From positions 248,001 through 312,000 of the forward strand of contig NZ_LDPV02000050.1 in the NCBI RefSeq assembly GCF_001038425.2: a stretch of 64,000 bases of DNA, written 5' to 3'. Within the stretch, counting starts at the first letter, position 1, and each line of letters begins with the position of its first letter. The position numbers were made by a program, and so were the translations under genes. The notes beneath the pieces are model-generated. The model saw only the letters and a list, made by a program, of their open reading frames with translations. It ran no database searches and was not told the origin of the DNA. This DNA comes from Ornithinibacillus contaminans (GTDB lineage: Bacteria > Bacillota > Bacilli > Bacillales > Amphibacillaceae). This document shows positions 17,924 through 25,779 of the stretch, in pieces.

Positions 17924-18611
17924 TATTATTTCCCTCCCCATGATTCATTATAAGCACTCTATATAGTAATCGATCTATATTTAAAGCTTCATTGCCTTTT
18001 TGCCCTCTTCCATGAAGAAACCTCCAATTATCAAATATTAATAAATCCCCTTGCTCCCAATTAACTATAATAGGCTCAGCATTATCAATTAGCTTATTTA
18101 AGTATTTATCTGCTGTTTCACCCGTTTTATTTGCGGGCTTCATACAACCTTGGTCATAACGAATAAACTCACTTGAATTTTTTTCACTATTACTTATAAT
18201 TGTAGTAAGAAAACTCCTCCGACCGTTTTTCACAGTAAATATTCCTCTCTTCAACACTTCATATTTTGTTTCATCAAAATCTAGTACAGTTGTATCCATT
18301 AAAATTGTTGGATAACAAGCAGATTTTATTTCTTTCGCAAATAAAATAACAAATCTTGCTGGGGTTTTCCAATGAGCAGTATCACTATGAAGGGGGAAAG
18401 TTCCAGTTCCGTGTATTGCGCTTAAAGAATTTGGATTTGCTTCGTGTACTTCCTGTAATCTCAGTTTATCTAATAGTGAACCATGTCTACGCGAAGCAAT
18501 AGGAACCCCTATAGCTCTAGCTAGTTTTAATAATTCATCTTTATCTATATTAGATTTGTTTTTAATCAACACCCAGCCCTTATCAGAAAGACTTGTTTTA
18601 ATTGACGCCAT
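17913..18611 (-). CDS. TauD/TfdA-like Fe(II)/2-oxoglutarate dioxygenase in a defence island
   Basis: A 232-residue oxygenase with the facial triad visible as H75-x-D77 (FPLHSDTAHW) and distal H200 (DNWRFLHGRGQ), with R214 or R218 placed to bind 2-oxoglutarate. The fold matches the TauD/TfdA family, which hydroxylates small molecules; here it is short and its substrate is unknown. It is the first gene of a two-gene operon with the HEPN/zinc-ribbon protein, overlapping it. Both lie inside the module between the 25-bp repeats, next to a Cap4/SMC pair, so a role in phage defence is inferred. AAGGTGG precedes the ATG. Confidence 0.75.
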   Translation of the reverse strand: MASIKTSLSDKGWVLIKNKSNIDKDELLKLARAIGVPIASRRHGSLLDKLRLQEVHEANPNSLSAIHGTGTFPLHSDTAHWKTPARFVILFAKEIKSACYPTILMDTTVLDFDETKYEVLKRGIFTVKNGRRSFLTTIISNSEKNSSEFIRYDQGCMKPANKTGETADKYLNKLIDNAEPIIVNWEQGDLLIFDNWRFLHGRGQKGNEALNIDRLLYRVLIMNHGEGNNIGY

Positions 18612-18717
18612 TTCAATTAACCACCTTATTTTATTTTAGATTAAATAGATATGGGGGACTCCACGGCTAGTATCTTACCTTCTCTTTTTAGGTTTGTACC
18701 GTTCCATTAAAGTGCAT

Positions 18718-18742
18718 CCGTACCGGTTTGTAGGGTAAAATA
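18718..18742 (+). repeat. 25-bp direct repeat, copy B (right edge of the 4.6-kb module)
   Basis: An exact copy of 14098-14122 in the same orientation, 4,620 bases away. It lies just upstream of the dioxygenase gene start. Sequences outside the 25 bases are unrelated, so the repeat is not the edge of a longer duplication. Confidence 0.85.
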
Positions 18743-18747
18743 GAGCA

Positions 18748-18786
18748 ATTAGAGCTCCTCTAAAAAACCTTGTGAGGAGCTCTAAT
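18748..18786. terminator. Long perfect hairpin beside repeat copy B
   Basis: ATTAGAGCTCCTC (18748-18760) pairs with GAGGAGCTCTAAT (18774-18786), a 13-bp perfect stem with a 13-base loop. There is no strong T-tract. It could end - strand transcription from the SIR2-HerA side, or be part of the recombination site. Confidence 0.6.
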
Positions 18787-18936
18787 ATATTATTCGGTAT
18801 CCCAATAGTATTTTCGATTTATGATGTCCTTATTTTTGTCCTTAGTTCCCCTCATCTTACTATCAAATGTTCGCTTTTAGACAAAGTTATCCTTATTCTC
18901 CATCTATTTGTTCCATTGTTTAAAATCTAATTGTTG

Positions 18937-19008
18937 TTATTCCAAGTCGTAAGCAATGCTCGATTCGAGTCTCTCTAATAAATATTGAATTTCTTTCTTT
19001 GGTAACAT
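18937..19008 (-). CDS. Possible 23-residue small protein
   Basis: ATG at 19008 follows GGAGGTGCGATCAG and encodes MLPKKEIQYLLERLESSIAYDLE. The ribosome site is good, but the product is very short, with no relative I recognise. It may be a genuine microprotein or the 5' relic of a longer gene. It is the only coding signal in the 18787-19186 gap. Confidence 0.3.
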   Translation of the reverse strand: MLPKKEIQYLLERLESSIAYDLE

Positions 19009-19186
19009 CTGATCGCACCTCCCCAGCATTTTTAGTCTGTTTTATAACTATTATACTTCTCTCTACATATATATCCTTTATTCATTAATAACATCTCCTA
19101 GAAACCACTGTTCCAAATATATATTCCCGCTCTGGATTCAGTCCCTCAATATGCTAATGTGTTAGAGTAGCGAGGTAAATACCCCT

Positions 19187-20959
19187 TCATTCTATATTTT
19201 CTTCATTTATAAGTTGTGTCACTGTATCAGAATAGACTGGTGTATTTGAGTCCGGTTCTATTCGTGGTCTAGTTATCCTAGCGAATAATACGTCTTTTAA
19301 CTCATTACTGGATATTATTGCTTCACCTTGTCCAAGTGCAGGCAGATAATTAATAATGTCTCTATTGGAGAATGGCAAAGAATGCATAACAATTTCTTTG
19401 TCCCTTTGATTAATAAGACGATGTGTAACAAAAGTTCCAATTTGGCTTAGGATACCTATTGGTATATCACGTGGCAATTGTGTTGTAATACATAGAAACA
19501 AACCATACTTTCTTCCTTCTTTCGCAATACTCTCAAATGCCTCTAGTGTCAAAACCTCGTTGTCCGTTGTAACAGACTTATTCATAAATTGATGGGCTTC
19601 ATCAGCGAATACTGTTACAGGATCTTCTTTAAATCTTCCTTCTCTTGCAGTGTTTAGTAGCAACTGTCCTATTATATCAACAACGACCTCCCTCATTTCA
19701 AATGAGAAAGGTACTTTACTAACATCAATATAAAATAATTCCCCCTCATAACTATTCTCCTCTAAATATTCTCTTAATGCTTTCACTAGGTCTTTATCAA
19801 AGTTCTTAGTCTGTGTGAAATCAAAGATTTGATTATAAAACTGGTCATTAACTAAGCTTTCTATTCTAGTAATTAAAGTAGAACAATGACCAAGCGTACT
19901 CTCATCCGCCCCTCCAAATAAATGGTTGTCTGAATATCTTCCAGTTGGCCATACACACTCTTGCTGTACCTGGTCTGCTAGTCCTCGTATATCAAAATCA
20001 CTATTATCTACTGAAACTTCATTTATATTATCATTTAGTATTTTTAAATAGGCGTCTCTTTCTTTACCTTCTTTTATAATCGTTTTTATATTTGATCCTC
20101 TTGTTACGATATAGTTCTTTTCTGGACTCGCTAGGTTAACCAATTTATCTTCAAACTTTTTTAGAAGTTTTAAACTTCTCACTGCTTCTCTTAACTTAGG
20201 TGCTTGAGCACTTGGTGCTGGTTTTAATAAGTGAAATAAATCCTGGAGCTTTAAATTTTTATAAGAGAGTATATGACTCTCTCCTAAAATAATCTTATTC
20301 TTATCAGCAGAATATTCATTAGCAAGTTTTCTATACTCTCCAGTAGGGTCAATTAAGACAACCTTTTGGTTATTTTCAAGAAGGTTAGAAATTAAGTTGG
20401 AGGTTGTCCAACTTTTTCCACTTCCGGTAGAACCTATGATTGCAGCGTGTCTACTAAACAATGCTTGAAAGGAAAGTTCAAGATCAGAGTTGGAATTTGG
20501 ACTTATAAGGCTTGCAAAGTTATTTGTTTTTAATGAATAACTTTGTAACTCAATCCCCTTTGCATAATGCTCGATAAATTGGTTACTTGCCATGTATACC
20601 TTAGAGCCTACATTGGGAAAATCAACAATGGATTTATTGAAGTTCACATCCCGATAATCAAAGACAGATAAAATTTCGGCCTGTAACAGTGGATGGAAAT
20701 CATCTCGTTTAAACGCGATTGAAGAAAGTTCTAATCTTTCTTTCTCAGGAATTTCCGAAGATATCACTTTTCCAATAAAACCTCTGTTTTCCCCTTCAAT
20801 AACTATATAACCATTGATTGTTCCTCCATGAAACCTTTCTCCTTGATGAAAAAAATTATTCAAGTTAGTTGATGAAGGAATATGAATAGTGACATTATGT
20901 ACATTAATTTTAGAAACATATCCTAAGAATAATTGATGACGAAAAATTGATTCATTCAT
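19187..20959 (-). CDS. herA: HerA-like DNA translocase of a SIR2-HerA defence system
   Basis: A 590-residue hexameric AAA+/FtsK-like ATPase. An N-terminal barrel (HQLFLGYVSKINVHNVTIHIP) is followed by Walker A AAIIGSTGSGKSWTTSNLISNLL (about 185), Walker B VTVFADEAHQFM (about 455) and a C-terminal lever (GEAIISSNELKDVLFARITRPRIEPD). The start at 20959 overlaps the SIR2 stop region by 8 bases (AGGTGATAAGT upstream), so the pair is translationally coupled; the longer reading starting inside SIR2 is unlikely. SIR2-HerA is a characterised two-gene antiphage system (also called Nezha) in which the complex degrades NAD+ and DNA. Confidence 0.88.
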   Translation of the reverse strand: MNESIFRHQLFLGYVSKINVHNVTIHIPSSTNLNNFFHQGERFHGGTINGYIVIEGENRGFIGKVISSEIPEKERLELSSIAFKRDDFHPLLQAEILSVFDYRDVNFNKSIVDFPNVGSKVYMASNQFIEHYAKGIELQSYSLKTNNFASLISPNSNSDLELSFQALFSRHAAIIGSTGSGKSWTTSNLISNLLENNQKVVLIDPTGEYRKLANEYSADKNKIILGESHILSYKNLKLQDLFHLLKPAPSAQAPKLREAVRSLKLLKKFEDKLVNLASPEKNYIVTRGSNIKTIIKEGKERDAYLKILNDNINEVSVDNSDFDIRGLADQVQQECVWPTGRYSDNHLFGGADESTLGHCSTLITRIESLVNDQFYNQIFDFTQTKNFDKDLVKALREYLEENSYEGELFYIDVSKVPFSFEMREVVVDIIGQLLLNTAREGRFKEDPVTVFADEAHQFMNKSVTTDNEVLTLEAFESIAKEGRKYGLFLCITTQLPRDIPIGILSQIGTFVTHRLINQRDKEIVMHSLPFSNRDIINYLPALGQGEAIISSNELKDVLFARITRPRIEPDSNTPVYSDTVTQLINEENIE

Positions 20960-22223
20960 ACTTATCACCTGTATCTTCAAAAAATTGATCACTAAATGCT
21001 TTTTGTTTTAAATAAAAATTCTCGAATCTTGAAAAGTCCCCCTGAAAAAGCATAATATTTTGATACCCATTATCAATTCTATCTCTAAAAACTTTAAAGC
21101 TCTCTTGTTGTAAATCATAATCAACTATTAAAATTCTTAAACTCGGATTGTTTTTCATAGCATTTTCAACAATTGTTCGAATATGTTTATCAGCAAAGCT
21201 AAACCCTATGGAAATGAAAAGAGTATTCTTCTTTCTTAATTCCAATTGAAATCTAGAAAACATTTCAAAGTATGGTGGTTCATACGATTGTTCATACTTA
21301 TTTCTTCTAGGATAAATCATTAATGCATGCTTTGGATCTTCCTGCTTTACTATTTCATTTTCTCCTCTTCTTTCCCAATCAATAGAACCATGAAGTTTAT
21401 ACAAATGAATTACTTTTTCAACATAATCGGGCTCATCTGTAACCTTATTGTCCCCTCTTCTTACAAAATCATAGTCATATATGAAAGGATTAAACTTCCT
21501 GGGAAAATTATATGTAAATCCATCAACTAAAATAAATCCTTCTTGTTCAGCAGCTTGTTCGAATAAAGTGTCGTAGTTTGTCGTAAACAATTTAACCCTA
21601 TTATGTGAGCTTCTACGCATTGTTACTTTTTCAAGAAATCTTGGATGAGGATGAAATTTATGAAGTTGTAATGTGCAAAGTTCCTTAATTTTTTCTTCAA
21701 TCGTATATAAAGTTCCATCAAACTTTACTTTTTCGTCTTCATTTATCGATATATACTCTTTTGCTGACTCTGCTTTAGATAATAAATCTTCAATATTAAC
21801 CTTTTCTACAGAATACCTTTCATCTCCAGTGAAGTATTTTACCTTTTCTACAAATTCTTCTAGAGAAAATAAATCCGAATCATTTAAAATAGATTCTTCC
21901 CATAGATGGTCATTTATTTCTTTTGTAAGTTCCCAAACCGTTTTCCCTGAATACTCACTTAAAAGCTCTCTATTTTCATGATTTATTATCGAAGCTCCAG
22001 CACCTGTCAAAATTGTAGTATTTTCGAATTGCTCACCAATAAAATTATTTAGAATATCGGATATTTTTTCCTCTTCTATCTCTTGAATGGTTTTTGCGCT
22101 ATTAGTAAGGTCTTCTTCAAGTCTTTTGTTATTAAACAAATACTGAAATCCATGTTCATCATCACCAAGCCCTGCCTTTTTTACCTTATCAGAAGCAGAT
22201 ATAATTATTTCTTTGTTTTCCAT
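20952..22223 (-). CDS. SIR2-domain NADase of a SIR2-HerA defence system
   Basis: A 423-residue protein with a SIR2_2-type domain. The NAD-binding loop is TTILTGAGASII (about 70), followed by LFTTNYDTLFEQAAEQEG, the catalytic-histidine region YKLHGSIDW, and the final Rossmann strand LFISIGFSFADKHIRTIVENAM. In defence systems such SIR2 proteins deplete NAD+ to stop phage growth. It is first in the operon with HerA. GAGGAGAG lies upstream of the ATG. It is longer than sirtuin deacetylases and has no zinc cysteines, as expected for the prokaryotic defence branch. Confidence 0.87.
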   Translation of the reverse strand: MENKEIIISASDKVKKAGLGDDEHGFQYLFNNKRLEEDLTNSAKTIQEIEEEKISDILNNFIGEQFENTTILTGAGASIINHENRELLSEYSGKTVWELTKEINDHLWEESILNDSDLFSLEEFVEKVKYFTGDERYSVEKVNIEDLLSKAESAKEYISINEDEKVKFDGTLYTIEEKIKELCTLQLHKFHPHPRFLEKVTMRRSSHNRVKLFTTNYDTLFEQAAEQEGFILVDGFTYNFPRKFNPFIYDYDFVRRGDNKVTDEPDYVEKVIHLYKLHGSIDWERRGENEIVKQEDPKHALMIYPRRNKYEQSYEPPYFEMFSRFQLELRKKNTLFISIGFSFADKHIRTIVENAMKNNPSLRILIVDYDLQQESFKVFRDRIDNGYQNIMLFQGDFSRFENFYLKQKAFSDQFFEDTGDKYE

Positions 22224-22473
22224 TAGTAAAATCTCTCCTCAAGTTTAATTATCTCTTTTATTTCTCAAATTATCGTTAGACTTTGGGTTCAGCACTATTA
22301 AAAATTTAATATCTTAGAGAAGCGAGGGGCTAAGCCCTTTCACCGATCATTACGTCCAATTCTCATCACTATTACATCTTACCAATCATCTCTGAAATCT
22401 CACTTTTTATAGATTTGCATGTTTTTATAAGGACGGGGTTTGTCAGATTCTAAAAAAAATTAATATAAGTGCC

Positions 22474-22498
22474 CTGACCCATACTTAGTATGGATCAG
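22474..22498 (-). terminator. Terminator downstream of the TIR gene
   Basis: CTGACCCATACT pairs with AGTATGGATCAG (12-bp arms, one non-canonical pair). On the - strand a run of T follows about 16 bases later. The rest of 22224-22473 shows no gene. Confidence 0.6.
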
Positions 22499-22543
22499 TG
22501 TTAACCATATTTTTCACAACAGTTAAATGATTACAGACACTGG

Positions 22544-23392
22544 TTAATTTGCTTCTTTTGATTGGAAAATTACCTGAGAAATATGTTCAACCATTTCATC
22601 TACAGTAAACTTACCCGTACTTAGAGCAAATTTATCAACCAAATACGGATTATATTGACGTACCTGTTCAGCCGACACATCGTGCCATATCGGCAATATA
22701 ATTATTTTCTTTTCATTAATTTCTCGGTTTAAGAAGCTCTTAAATTCGTACTCAGACCATCCACTCTGAATGAAATTAGATGATAGGAAGACTACAACAA
22801 ATCTTGAATTTAAAATTCCCATATTCATCATATCTGTTTGACTTTGTCCTATTTTGAAAACTTTAACATCCTCAAAAACTTTAAGCCCTTTTTCACTTAG
22901 CTTTTCAGACAGCTCAGTAACAAAGACTTCCTTGTCAAGACTTGAATGAGATAAAAATACGTCAAATTCTATAATCTCTTTTTCATGTGCAGTATGCTTA
23001 ACATCTATAGCCAGTTCATTTAACCTTTCTGATACTTCCGATAATCTGTTCATATAATTTTCATTCGTGTTTGTTTGGGAATTAATAGCTTTCATCATTT
23101 TTTCGTATTCCCGTTTTTGTTCTTTGTCGACTCGTTCTTTATATCTGTTAATATCATCATTATTTTTACGAACCCGTTCCATTAATTGTGTCATTTCTTT
23201 TTCATATTTTAGTAGATTTTTCTGATATCGTTCTAACCTTTGTAAATCTGAACTCGTAACATTACGTTTCTTGGTAATTGTATTTATTTTCTTTGCTTCA
23301 TCATCTCTTTTTTTCCTCACTGCTACTAGTTTTTTTGAAAGTTCACTATCATTTCTAATGGTTCTTCTTAAATTAGTCTCGTTGATGCTCAT
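22544..23392 (-). CDS. TIR-domain protein with N-terminal coiled coil
   Basis: A 282-residue protein. Residues about 20-120 form a highly charged coiled coil (LSKKLVAVRKKRDDEAKKINTITKKRN...EKEMTQLMERVRKNN). Residues about 140-280 are a TIR domain (IIEFDVFLSHSSLDKEVFVTELSEKL; VVVFLSSNFIQSGWSEYEFKSFL with the likely catalytic glutamate). Bacterial TIR domains cleave NAD+ or make cyclic ADP-ribose signals. No ThsA, STAND or CBASS partner is adjacent, so it may act alone or with the SIR2-HerA neighbour. The start at 23392 has GGGGTAAGG upstream; a longer reading lacks support. Confidence 0.82.
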   Translation of the reverse strand: MSINETNLRRTIRNDSELSKKLVAVRKKRDDEAKKINTITKKRNVTSSDLQRLERYQKNLLKYEKEMTQLMERVRKNNDDINRYKERVDKEQKREYEKMMKAINSQTNTNENYMNRLSEVSERLNELAIDVKHTAHEKEIIEFDVFLSHSSLDKEVFVTELSEKLSEKGLKVFEDVKVFKIGQSQTDMMNMGILNSRFVVVFLSSNFIQSGWSEYEFKSFLNREINEKKIIILPIWHDVSAEQVRQYNPYLVDKFALSTGKFTVDEMVEHISQVIFQSKEAN

Positions 23393-23447
23393 TACCTTAC
23401 CCCTTTTCTTCCTTTGTAGAGCCAAATTATTAGTATCCTATAAATAA

Positions 23448-23492
23448 AACGCTAAAGAAACTGCAATATTAAAATTAACAGTCTTTAGCGTT
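23448..23492 (-). terminator. Hairpin between the 23.7-kb gene and the TIR gene
   Basis: AACGCTAAAGAAACTG (23448-23463) pairs with CAGTCTTTAGCGTT (23479-23492). It lies downstream of the 23692-24069 gene on the - strand and separates it from the TIR gene. Confidence 0.65.
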
Positions 23493-23513
23493 CTTGTAAG
23501 TTAAAATCCTGTG

Positions 23514-23705
23514 ATGTCTGAGCTAAACGCTCAAGCGATAAATTATTTGAGATTGAAAGGATTAGAACCCTTTGAGCCCCGGGATCAAGCCCATTTCTTC
23601 TTATGATTTCTAAGTCCAGGTGAAAAAGTTGAAGTTAAGTTCGAGTATGTTAGACCCTTAAAAAAATCTACTTTCAAACATAATTTTACTATTACTCTTC
23701 CTTAG
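23514..23705 (+). pseudogene. Gene fragment with one in-frame TGA
   Basis: On the + strand the frame reads MSELNAQAINYLRLKGLEPFEPRDQAHFFL-stop, then continues as FLSPGEKVEVKFEYVRPLKKSTFKHNFTITLP-stop. The TGA (23604-23606) could come from CGA. The text looks protein-like on both sides, so this is probably a relic of a lost defence gene. I recognise no family. It overlaps the 3' end of the gene at 23692-24069 on the other strand. Confidence 0.4.
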
Positions 23706-24069
23706 TAATATACCAATGATACGGAATCTCCACCAAGAAGTACGTACCAAACTCACCATCGTCATGTCCTAATCTGGGCAGAATTTCATATGGAACTCCC
23801 TCAGTTAGTGCCTCTAAAACAAAATGTGCACTTCGATATGGTTGATCAACAGCAAATCCTCTTGATGCTAGATATATTGCCTCATCATCCGATAATGAAC
23901 TTTCATCAATTTCTACGCGTATTCTCAGTCCAGTATCATCGTCGTCACCTTCAACATTTACTGGTATAACCCTTCCTATTTCTTTTGCAATTAATTGTTT
24001 TGCTAATTTTTCTACCTGGTTAAATGATATATATAATGAAATATAGGCAGGTTCTAAGACTTTAAGCAT
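23692..24069 (-). CDS. Hypothetical protein, 125 residues
   Basis: I do not recognise this protein. It is soluble and acidic (MLKVLEPAYISLYISFNQVEKLAKQLIAKE...GDDDDTGLRIRVEIDESSLSDDEAIYLASRGFAVDQPYRSAHFVLEAL...WYITKEE). The start at 24069 has GGGAGGAAAG upstream. It lies between TIR and HEPN genes on the same strand but with its own terminator, so it may be a separate unit. A link to defence is only by position. Confidence 0.55.
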   Translation of the reverse strand: MLKVLEPAYISLYISFNQVEKLAKQLIAKEIGRVIPVNVEGDDDDTGLRIRVEIDESSLSDDEAIYLASRGFAVDQPYRSAHFVLEALTEGVPYEILPRLGHDDGEFGTYFLVEIPYHWYITKEE

Positions 24070-24211
24070 TTGCTTTCCTCCCACTTTGTTTTGGTTTTGA
24101 ATCTAAACATGCATACGATTTATTTTAAGCTTTATTTTTAACGTTAGTTGTTCCACTGACTTCTCCATTTTGATAAACACCATCTTTTAAAAGACTACAT
24201 AATTAAGTTTT

Positions 24212-24325
24212 TCAAAAAAACTCTCCAAAATATTTTAACCCACCCATATTTTCCCCTTTTATTTCATTAAGGAATTCCAGAACGTTCACCTGCTTCAACC
24301 AGGGAAAGAGATACAAGAAATCCAT
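24212..24325 (-). pseudogene. Short open frame, probable gene relic
   Basis: The frame encodes MDFLYLFPWLKQVNVLEFLNEIKGENMGGLKYFGEFF; it is open a few codons further upstream and follows AAGGA. It looks protein-like but is too short for a known family. It is the only coding signal in the 24070-24374 gap. Confidence 0.25.
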
Positions 24326-24374
24326 TCCTTGATTCTCTTCTAATTGAATTCTTGTTTACCGTCTTCCAAGTTAA

Positions 24375-25751
24375 TCATAATCGCTTTTTACCTTCTTGCA
24401 TTACTTCAATTAATTCATCGGGAATCTCCCCATTATCAAAGTAGTCAGACAGCAGGTTGAACCAGGATTCTTTTGCATTGAAATTACTATGCTTTTTATT
24501 TTCTAATGCATATTGGATATAATAATCAGCCTTGCTAATTAGAATGGCAATAATCCTTATAAAGACCTCTAAGTCAGTTTTACCCTTAGCTTCCTCCTTG
24601 ATTGGATCTACCTTATTTCTATAATAGTAATCGTCGATGTAATCTAATCCATCATGTACGAATTCATTTCTTGATTTACATACTTTATCAATTGCGCTAG
24701 CTTGATCTAATTGCCCTAGGGTAACTAGATGATCTAACAAAAAGGTTAATTTCCTTTTTCTAGTATGCTTATCCTCATTTTTCTTTAATAGCATTACTTC
24801 TGCTGCAATATTGATGTATAAAACAGTATCAGATTCACTATCCAATGAGTTGGATCGTTTACCGAAATTAATTGCCTTCATAAAAAACTTTATAGACCTT
24901 AAAAATCTAGCCTTTAATTCATCAACGTCGTTAGTTTCTTGAGACCACCTATATAGGCTTATAAAACGCTTTGTGTGTTCCCTGTTTTTCAGCCACTCAA
25001 GATCAAAGCTACAATTGTAATTAAAATTTAAAGGAATATGTATCCAATTTTTCTCTCCATGAATTGCAATATGCCTGTTTAATTTATTATAATCACCTAA
25101 ACTTCCATTTTTGATTAACTGTCTAAATCCAACAGAGACTTTAGTGTTTTCATAATTAGGGTATATGTAAGCTCTATACATAACGTTTAATAAACTTACA
25201 GCATAAAAAGCGCAATTAGAAGCAATACGGTTAACGCTTGAATATTGATGGCGTATTTTAATCGCAATTATCGGGTGCGATAAAAATATGGGTGACCTTG
25301 AACGAATTGTGTGTTCGAATCTTGAATCTAACTCCTGAATAGGGAGGTTGGTAATCTGTTTTAGTTGATTCAGTTTATGCTCCTTATCGTCGCCTCCAAT
25401 GATATAGATACTTTCATCTAAGCAAATCGTATCATTTAGAGTTGCATTCACTAACGGGAAAACTACCCAATAATCATCAATATTAATTTTTAAATTCTTT
25501 TTTAACAATTCGAGAACGGAAAGAGCATCATTTAATTCAAACATATTCTTGTCTTTAAAGTTAAGCCAATTGAAAATATCAATGAGCCAGCCTTCTGTAT
25601 CTTCTATATCAATAATTTCAGAGAACTCTTTATGTTGGGCAATCGTAGTAATTACCTTCCATGTCTCCTTGTCCTCTAATCCAAAACTCCAATTCTCTCT
25701 ATCATGATTGTACCGTAATAGAAATAAAACCCTTTTTGCCAACTTTTCCAT
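24375..25751 (-). CDS. HEPN-domain protein, ApeA-like (putative abortive-infection RNase)
   Basis: A 458-residue protein. Near residue 375 it has KSRNEFVHDGLDY, an R-x4-H motif set between helices, as in HEPN ribonucleases such as ApeA. The N-terminal two thirds (ENWSFGLEDKETWKVITTIAQ...DDYWVVFPLVNATLNDTICLDESIYIIGG) are unassigned and could be the sensor. Its ATG lies 28 bases past the stop of the Mrr-like nuclease gene, with AAGGCGG upstream, so the two are likely co-transcribed. Functional assignment is by motif and position. Confidence 0.6.
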   Translation of the reverse strand: MEKLAKRVLFLLRYNHDRENWSFGLEDKETWKVITTIAQHKEFSEIIDIEDTEGWLIDIFNWLNFKDKNMFELNDALSVLELLKKNLKINIDDYWVVFPLVNATLNDTICLDESIYIIGGDDKEHKLNQLKQITNLPIQELDSRFEHTIRSRSPIFLSHPIIAIKIRHQYSSVNRIASNCAFYAVSLLNVMYRAYIYPNYENTKVSVGFRQLIKNGSLGDYNKLNRHIAIHGEKNWIHIPLNFNYNCSFDLEWLKNREHTKRFISLYRWSQETNDVDELKARFLRSIKFFMKAINFGKRSNSLDSESDTVLYINIAAEVMLLKKNEDKHTRKRKLTFLLDHLVTLGQLDQASAIDKVCKSRNEFVHDGLDYIDDYYYRNKVDPIKEEAKGKTDLEVFIRIIAILISKADYYIQYALENKKHSNFNAKESWFNLLSDYFDNGEIPDELIEVMQEGKKRL

Positions 25752-25779
25752 CTTTAACCGCCTTCAATAATCTAATCAA

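Noticed and set aside
14098-18742. Insertion sequence or transposon bounded by the 25-bp repeats
   Set aside because: There is no transposase inside, and the repeats are direct rather than inverted relative to each other.
22544-23392. Thoeris system based on the TIR gene
   Set aside because: No ThsA (SLOG or SIR2-SLOG NADase) partner is adjacent. The nearby SIR2 protein is paired with HerA.
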